Assembly (NCBI GenBank): GCA_964646925.1
Contig: CAZYIC010000037.1
Span: 1 to 9,737 of the forward strand
Source of the DNA: GWB1-37-8 sp964646925
Lineage (GTDB): Bacteria; Patescibacteriota; Microgenomatia; Levybacterales; UBA12049
Direction of reading: 5' to 3'
Length of the DNA: 9,737 bases
In this document: in pieces, positions 6,303 through 9,737 of the stretch
Layout of the letters: each line of letters begins with the position of its first letter
Position numbering within the stretch: the first letter of the stretch is position 1
Program-made: the position numbers and the translations under genes
Notes under the pieces: generated by a model
What the model was told of the DNA's origin: nothing
Seen by the model: the letters and a program-made list of their open reading frames with translations, nothing else
The model's database searches: none

Positions 6303-6401
6303 AATTTTCAATTTCAAATTTCAAATTTTAAATCAAATAAAAATGTTTTAAAATTTAAATCTTAAAAATTGACTGAAAATTAAAAATTGAAAATTTAAAA
6401 T
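6303..6401. repeat. Inverted pair of 7-bp arrays between frr and rseP
   Basis: The left array (6303-6330) reads AATTTTC, AATTTCA, AATTTCA, AATTTTA. The right array (6374-6401) reads TGAAAAT, TAAAAAT, TGAAAAT, TTAAAAT and runs into the frr stop codon. The two are roughly reverse complements, so transcripts could fold into a long, AU-only imperfect hairpin with about 43 bases between the arms. The AATTTCA unit is the reverse complement of the gnd unit. It could act as a weak terminator or an mRNA-stability element, or be inert. Confidence 0.75.
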
Positions 6402-6961
6402 TATATCTGGAGCAGTTCTTGCTCTTTTTTTCTTCCCAACTCATCAACCGGAATCATAATTTCATCGGTTATTTTTTGTATTTCTTTGTCTATTCCGTAC
6501 ATTTGTTCTTCAGAAATTTCCTTATCATTGTGCTGTTTTCTGATAATATTTCTCGCATCCTGCCTAATCTGCCTGATTGCAATCCGGCCATTTTCCAATT
6601 TTTGCTTCATTAGTTTTATCAACTCAACGCGTCGTTCCTGAGACAATGGCGGAATAGAAATTCTAATAACATTTCCATCGGATGACGGAGTCAGTCCGAT
6701 ATTTGCCTCCATTATTCCCTTTTGAATTTCTCCTGTAATCGAAGGATCAAAGGGCTGCAAAACCAAAGTCTGAGGATCTGACGCAGCAATTGTGGCAAGC
6801 TCTTTGATTCTTAATCTTTGCGCACCGGCATAAACGCTAATCACAACATTTTCAACCAAAGACGGCATTGCCCGTCCTGTCCGCACTGTTGCAAGATCTT
6901 CCTGCAAAATAAGGAGTGCCTTTTGCATTTTCTGCCGCATTTCCGCAACCGTATTATCCAT
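6401..6961 (-). CDS. frr: Ribosome recycling factor
   Basis: Together with EF-G it splits the post-termination ribosome. The 186-aa length matches the family (about 185). Domain I, the three-helix bundle, is formed by about 1-30 and 105-186, and domain II, the beta domain, by about 31-104. Clear markers are the VRTGRAMPSLVENV segment (26-39), the LVLQPFDPS strand and loop, the SIPPLSQERR turn (103-112) and the RQIRQDARNIIRKQHNDKEIS helix region. In most bacteria frr follows pyrH in the rpsB-tsf-pyrH-frr order; here pyrH is absent and a gene-poor stretch precedes it. No Shine-Dalgarno is present, but a TATTAT lies seven bases before the ATG. Confidence 0.97.
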   Translation of the reverse strand: MDNTVAEMRQKMQKALLILQEDLATVRTGRAMPSLVENVVISVYAGAQRLRIKELATIAASDPQTLVLQPFDPSITGEIQKGIMEANIGLTPSSDGNVIRISIPPLSQERRVELIKLMKQKLENGRIAIRQIRQDARNIIRKQHNDKEISEEQMYGIDKEIQKITDEIMIPVDELGRKKEQELLQI

Positions 6962-6968
6962 AAACTGA

Positions 6969-6974
6969 ATAATA
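6969..6974 (-). promoter_or_regulatory. -10-like element close to the frr start
   Basis: TATTAT lies on the coding strand, seven bases upstream of the frr ATG. Transcription from it would begin at or next to the start codon, fitting the lack of a ribosome-binding site. No -35 hexamer with 16-18 bp spacing is evident, so this is weak support on its own. Confidence 0.35.
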
Positions 6975-7404
6975 GATTACCAGAAAAGGAATATTTAATC
7001 AATGACGCCATTCCCCGATTTCGAACCGCTGTTGATTGAACTAAATTATCAATTACTTAAACTGTACTATTACCTAAACTGTACCGATAAATTAAATGTG
7101 ATTTTCGAATACTTATGCATACTTACGTATTTAACTAGGATATGCGGCCGCTTAATATAGTTAAATCATGTATTTTGCGCTCTCACATGGGAGATGGGAG
7201 TTCAGTTAAAAAATTCGGATCAATTCGGAATAACAATTCGTATCTATTCACATCAGATTTTGAACCGCCGGAGGAGTCTTTGGACAACTTTTTTAGGCGA
7301 TCGCTTTAAGAGATTGCCACGCTCCATTCGTTAAGGGCTTCATTCCAGATTGAGATGTCAATTTTCCTGTGGACCGTCCCTAAATACTAAATATAACTCC
7401 CTTA
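6975..7404. other. Gene-poor stretch in the usual pyrH position
   Basis: I find no convincing gene in these 430 bp. It holds the 17-bp tandem repeat at 7052-7084, three AATTCG boxes (7212, 7222, 7235) and isolated GCGGCCGC and GCGATCGC palindromes. On the - strand two open pieces in the same frame (7309-7380 and 7198-7305) are separated by one TAA and read like protein, but I cannot assign them to a family. It may be remnant coding DNA plus the control region for frr. Confidence 0.5.
7052..7084. repeat. Two 17-bp tandem direct repeats
   Basis: ATTACYTAAACTGTAC occurs at 7052-7067 and 7069-7084 with one base between, differing at a single position. A period of 17 bp is about 1.6 helical turns. 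It lies about 90-125 bp upstream of frr. It could be a pair of protein-binding sites (an operator, or transposase sites from a lost element); the sequence alone does not decide. Confidence 0.65.
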
Positions 7405-7995
7405 TTAGAAGGTAGAGCCAGAATTTGGTGGTCCAGAGGGTGGAGGCGCAGCTGGTGGAAAATTTTGGCCTGGAGGCGTATCTTTTGGCTTATCTTTTCC
7501 AAAAAAAGTATCTAATTGACCCATAAGGTTACCAAGACCTTCCTGCTTGGCTTTGTCCCGACTTGCCTTAAGTTCTCTTGCAAGACCTAATGACTGACTT
7601 ACCGCTTCCGATATCTTAGGCAAATCTCGTGGATTTTTGCTTGAAAGCACAATTTCACCAAATAATGGGATGTAGGTCGTCTCAAGAGCGTCAACTCCCC
7701 CATAACTCCTCCCCACCTCGATTGGGTGACTGTTTGGAGAAAATTTTTTTTCGTAATATTCCTCACCAAATAAGGCTTTGCCAGGAAGGGGCGGACGAAT
7801 AATCAATATACTACCGTTTCTAAGAATAACTACATGTTTTTTCTGATCAGCTTGGGCAGGAAGAACATATCCTACTAATAAATCTCTGTTGCCTTGCATA
7901 CGATTTTCAATATCCGAAGTATCTTCCCTCCTTTGAGAAGCTATGATCTTTTCAATTCTCGCTATCGCTTCTTCGTCAGGATCTTTCTTGATCAC
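7405..7995 (-). CDS. Unknown soluble protein with Pro-rich tail
   Basis: This 196-aa ORF starts with GTG at 7995 and ends with a double TAA. GGGAG sits seven bases before the GTG, one of the better ribosome-binding sites in the window. A highly charged helix (about 1-35) is followed by a strand-rich centre (about 38-118, containing GYVLPAQ, VVILRNGSILIIRPPLP and IPLFGEIVLS), a helix (about 125-152) and a low-complexity tail of Pro, Gly and Ser (170-196). There is no signal peptide or membrane segment, and I do not recognise the family. The same frame stays open upstream to 8094, with a plausible reading but no standard start codon; together with the small ORF before it this raises the question of a frameshift. 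It stands between tsf and frr, where pyrH would be expected. Confidence 0.7.
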   Translation of the reverse strand: MIKKDPDEEAIARIEKIIASQRREDTSDIENRMQGNRDLLVGYVLPAQADQKKHVVILRNGSILIIRPPLPGKALFGEEYYEKKFSPNSHPIEVGRSYGGVDALETTYIPLFGEIVLSSKNPRDLPKISEAVSQSLGLARELKASRDKAKQEGLGNLMGQLDTFFGKDKPKDTPPGQNFPPAAPPPSGPPNSGSTF

Positions 7996-8030
7996 AATCG
8001 CTCTCCCAAGTTGTTCGAAGTTTAGTTTTT

Positions 8031-8129
8031 CTAATCTATTAGAAGACCGGGAGCAGCTCCTTCCAATTGAGCATCTAATTCCTGGAAAAACTTTTCACCT
8101 CCTGCTGACTTATCTCTTTCAGGGTCCAT
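8031..8129 (-). CDS. 32-codon ORF behind a strong promoter
   Basis: It starts with ATG at 8129 and ends with TAG at 8031, giving 32 residues beginning MDPERDKSAGGEKFFQELDA. It is acidic and probably helical, with no known family. The ATG lies six bases after the -10 of the promoter at 8136-8164, so translation would begin at or next to the first base of the transcript. Its frame differs by a -1 step from that of the following 196-aa gene, whose frame is open through the last 64 bases of this ORF. It is either a short upstream ORF coupled to that gene or the true N-terminus of one gene split by a frameshift. Confidence 0.5.
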   Translation of the reverse strand: MDPERDKSAGGEKFFQELDAQLEGAAPGLLID

Positions 8130-8135
8130 ACGAAA

Positions 8136-8164
8136 ATAATATCTAATTAAAATTCGCTTGTCAA
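8136..8164 (-). promoter_or_regulatory. Near-consensus sigma70 promoter
   Basis: On the - strand an exact TTGACA (8164-8159) is followed by a 17-bp spacer and TATTAT (8141-8136, one mismatch to TATAAT). It lies in the 54-bp gap between the tsf stop and the ATG at 8129. The expected start of transcription coincides with that ATG. It drives the unknown gene pair separately from the rpsB-tsf transcript. Confidence 0.75.
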
Positions 8165-8183
8165 GAAAATTTGGAGTTTGGTT

Positions 8184-8642
8184 TTATTCTCCTATTTCAA
8201 ATCTCTGGAGGCGTTTGACGACGATGTTTTCGCCCAATTTTGCAATTGCTTCTTTGACCAAATCTTCAATAGTTTTTGAAGCATCTCTTATATAATCTTG
8301 CGCTAAAAGTGTTTTTACGTCTTTAGGATTCATGGCTGCTGCCTGCATACATATTTCGTGTACAAGATTCTTAAAAACATCTGTTCGGGCAACAAAATCA
8401 GTTTCGCATAAAACCTCAACCAAAGCCCCAACCCGGCCATTCTGATGAATATATGATTCGACTAATCCCTGAGAGGTTTGCCGGTCAGATTTTTTCGCAG
8501 CTCTCTCAAATCCTCGAGCTCTAAGTAAATCTAGTGCCTTTTTAGAATCTCCTTTAGACTCTTCAATCACAATGCGACAGTCTGCTATAGATGCTCCAGT
8601 TTCATCCCTTAATTTTTTTATTGCCTCTATGTTTATCTTCAT
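8184..8642 (-). CDS. tsf: Elongation factor Ts (short form)
   Basis: It is the nucleotide exchange factor for EF-Tu. The N-terminal UBA-like domain (about 1-42) has the expected ETGASIADCR...GDSKKALDLLR. The core keeps CETDFVAR (79-86), whose Asp-Phe pair contacts EF-Tu in E. coli. At 152 aa it is about half the E. coli length (283) and shorter than the Thermus form (196), consistent with loss of the second core subdomain and the coiled coil; both ends look complete. AAAGG about seven bases before the ATG is a reasonable ribosome-binding site. It normally follows rpsB directly, but here a decayed gene of about 280 bp lies between. Confidence 0.95.
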   Translation of the reverse strand: MKINIEAIKKLRDETGASIADCRIVIEESKGDSKKALDLLRARGFERAAKKSDRQTSQGLVESYIHQNGRVGALVEVLCETDFVARTDVFKNLVHEICMQAAAMNPKDVKTLLAQDYIRDASKTIEDLVKEAIAKLGENIVVKRLQRFEIGE

Positions 8643-8665
8643 TTAAATACCTTTTCTCGCCAAAA

Positions 8666-8948
8666 TCACGAATTCGTTTGCGAACTTCGCGAATTATTAA
8701 TAATGCGTTTATATGTTACTCCGTTACTGCCAAAATAAGCAAGTATTCCAAGTTTTAAACCAGTTGTCTTCAAATACATCAAAACTTGTTTAATATCTGA
8801 CATATTTTCTCTATTTCCTTTTTTCTAAAAATATTTCAACTGCTCTTTGGCAATATTTCTCCTGATAATTAGATCCTAAACTTTTAAAAGCATCGAACAA
8901 AGCTCCAATAATTTCGTAGCTTAGTTCCTTATATACAATTTTACTCAC
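8666..8948 (-). pseudogene. Decayed GxxExxY-family gene (PD-(D/E)XK-like)
   Basis: Two pieces in different frames match the two ends of the roughly 125-aa GxxExxY family. Piece 1 (GTG 8948 to TAG 8811, 45 aa) reads KIVYKELSYEIIGALFDAF, then LGSNYQEKYCQRAVEIFL, the family N-terminus. Piece 2 (8803 to TGA 8666, 45 aa) reads IKQVLMYLKTTGLKLGIL, then AYFGSNGVTYKRIIN, the family C-terminus. The central 40 or so residues, which hold the acidic and Lys nuclease-like motif, are missing. The signature is also damaged: the Gly is Asn and the final Tyr is Cys in NYQEKYC. The family is common in CPR and other environmental genomes; its function is not settled. GCGAA/ACGAA-type repeats lie on both sides. 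Confidence 0.8.
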
Positions 8949-8987
8949 TTAAACTTGCAAAAAATGCTAATTTGTTTGCTAAAATCA

Positions 8988-9737
8988 CTAATCTTTCTTC
9001 TTTCGCGTCTTTCGTGATTTAACTTTAACTTCCTTATCTTTCGCGTCTTTCGCAAGCCCTTCTTCTTTCGCGTTTTTCGCTTCCTGTTCGCGTTTTTCGC
9101 GAGATACATTTTGCTCGAACAGTTTCCCCCCCTCAATCCACGAATCTATTATATAGCTAACGATGAGCTTTATGCTGCCGACCGCATCGTCATTTGCGGG
9201 AATTGGATAATCTATAACAGACGGATCAGCATTGGTATCAACCAAGGCAACTGTTGGAACATTTGTCGCTAAAGCTTCCCTTACCGCTAAACTCTCCAAA
9301 TGAGAATCAATTATGAAGAGGCAATCAGGTTTTTTTGTGATTTTCGCAACTCCGCCATAAAGATTTTCTAATTTATTTTTTTCTTTTTCCCATCCGCCAA
9401 TTTCTTTTTTGGTATATCTCGCCCTTACTTCATCATCTTGTAAATCGGTTATGAAATCGTGAAGTTTTTTGAAGTTTTTGGAAACTTCCTGGAAGTTAGT
9501 TAAAAGTCCTCCTACCCAACGATTAGTGATATAAAAAAGATTGTTATCTAAATTCTGCTCTGCAGAAACTCTTTTCACTTCTTCTTCGACTATTGCTCTT
9601 GCCTGTCTTTTTGTACCAACAACTGCCAAACTCCCTCCTTTGGAGGCCAAATCCTTGATGAAATTAGCGGCGTCTTCAAGTCCTTCTTTTGTTTTTGCAA
9701 GATCAATAATGTGGATGTTATCGCGGGCTTCAAAAAT
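8988..9737 (-). CDS. rpsB: 30S ribosomal protein S2 (5' end outside window)
   Basis: The reading frame is open to the window edge, giving 249 residues and lacking roughly the first 35-45 of the family. Conserved segments are IFEARDNIHIIDLAKT at the edge, ITNRWVGGLLTNF, PDCLFIIDSHLESLAVREA, and VPTVALVDTNADPSVIDYPI followed by PANDDAVGSIKLI, which together identify S2 beyond doubt. S2 binds late to the 30S subunit near S1. The normal domain ends at about WIEGGKLFEQ; a 38-residue tail of Lys, Arg, Glu and Ala follows, encoded by GCGAAA-type repeats. S2 tails vary in the family, but a repeat-built one is unusual. tsf should be in the same transcript. Confidence 0.97.
   Translation of the reverse strand: MFEARDNIHIIDLAKTKEGLEDAANFIKDLASKGGSLAVVGTKRQARAIVEEEVKRVSAEQNLDNNLFYITNRWVGGLLTNFQEVSKNFKKLHDFITDLQDDEVRARYTKKEIGGWEKEKNKLENLYGGVAKITKKPDCLFIIDSHLESLAVREALATNVPTVALVDTNADPSVIDYPIPANDDAVGSIKLIVSYIIDSWIEGGKLFEQNVSREKREQEAKNAKEEGLAKDAKDKEVKVKSRKTRKKKD
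8991..9104 (-). repeat. GCGAAARAY repeats forming the S2 tail
   Basis: On the coding strand paired 9-bp units run GCGAAAAAC, GCGAACAGG, GCGAAAAAC, GCGAAAGAA, GCGAAAGAC, GCGAAAGAT, then CACGAAAGAC, GCGAAAGAA. They encode SREKREQEAKNAKEE and the rest of the tail. The 9-bp period keeps the frame. Similar words (TTCGCGAAGTTCGC, ACGAATTCGTGA) appear at the far end of the GxxExxY remnant, at 8664-8695. Confidence 0.65.

Noticed and set aside
6303..6401. Possible CRISPR-like or iteron array
   Set aside because: Units are 7 bp, contiguous and without unique spacers; no cas or replication gene is near.
7000..7035. tRNA-like T-loop (GGTTCGAAATC on the - strand)
   Set aside because: The base that should close the T stem is T, not C, and no cloverleaf stems or anticodon arm can be built around it.
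7167..7202. Possible terminator hairpin around CTCTCACATGGGAG
   Set aside because: The stem is about five pairs with a wobble, and no T-run follows on either strand.
7143..7317. GCGGCCGC and GCGATCGC palindromes
   Set aside because: Each occurs once in this stretch. GCGATCGC is a highly repeated word in cyanobacteria, but one copy carries no signal.
7943..8146. 67-aa + strand ORF
   Set aside because: It runs antisense to the unknown - strand gene pair and their promoter and has no supporting signal of its own.
8945..9136. 63-aa - strand ORF with NHERRERR-like sequence
   Set aside because: It is an alternative frame of the rpsB 3' end; its look comes from the GCGAAA/CACGAA repeats.

Overview
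The window is AT-rich bacterial DNA. I infer a member of the Candidate Phyla Radiation (Patescibacteria), possibly Microgenomates-like. The reasons are a very short EF-Ts (152 aa), weak or absent Shine-Dalgarno sequences in front of most genes, a small-genome style of gene packing, and many short dispersed repeats inside housekeeping genes. The lineage is an inference; I could not compare against a database.

Layout: one small gene of unknown function (93-434) is read on the + strand. Everything else is on the - strand, so in the direction of transcription the order runs from right to left. It begins with rpsB (ribosomal protein S2, 5' end outside the window), then a broken GxxExxY-family gene, then tsf (EF-Ts). 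Next comes an unknown pair (a 32-codon ORF and a 196-aa protein) behind a near-consensus sigma70 promoter, then a stretch of about 430 bp with no convincing gene, then frr (ribosome recycling factor) and rseP (site-2 membrane protease). After these come pgl, zwf, a nucleoside-deoxyribosyltransferase-like protein, a Trbp111-type tRNA-binding protein, an arginine-deiminase/DDAH-superfamily hydrolase, and gnd. The last gene converges on, and overlaps, the + strand gene.

Functionally there are two blocks. The right half is the translation cluster rpsB-tsf-(pyrH)-frr, but pyrH is missing from its usual place. The left half holds all three enzymes of the oxidative pentose phosphate branch: zwf makes 6-phosphogluconolactone, pgl opens it, and gnd decarboxylates the product to ribulose 5-phosphate, yielding NAD(P)H.

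The most notable feature is not a gene system but repeat invasion. At least five tandem arrays with a 7-bp period occur, four of them in frame inside gnd, zwf, pgl and rseP, and the fifth as an inverted pair of arrays between frr and rseP. A second, GC-rich element (core CCTTCGG...GGCRGGCTCAGG) sits in frame in both the tRNA-binding gene and pgl. A palindrome is embedded in gnd and another lies in an intergenic gap. Between rpsB and tsf, a decayed GxxExxY gene has GCGAA/ACGAA-type repeats on both sides, and on the rpsB side these form the Lys/Arg-rich tail of S2. I saw no CRISPR array, tRNA, rRNA or intact transposase.
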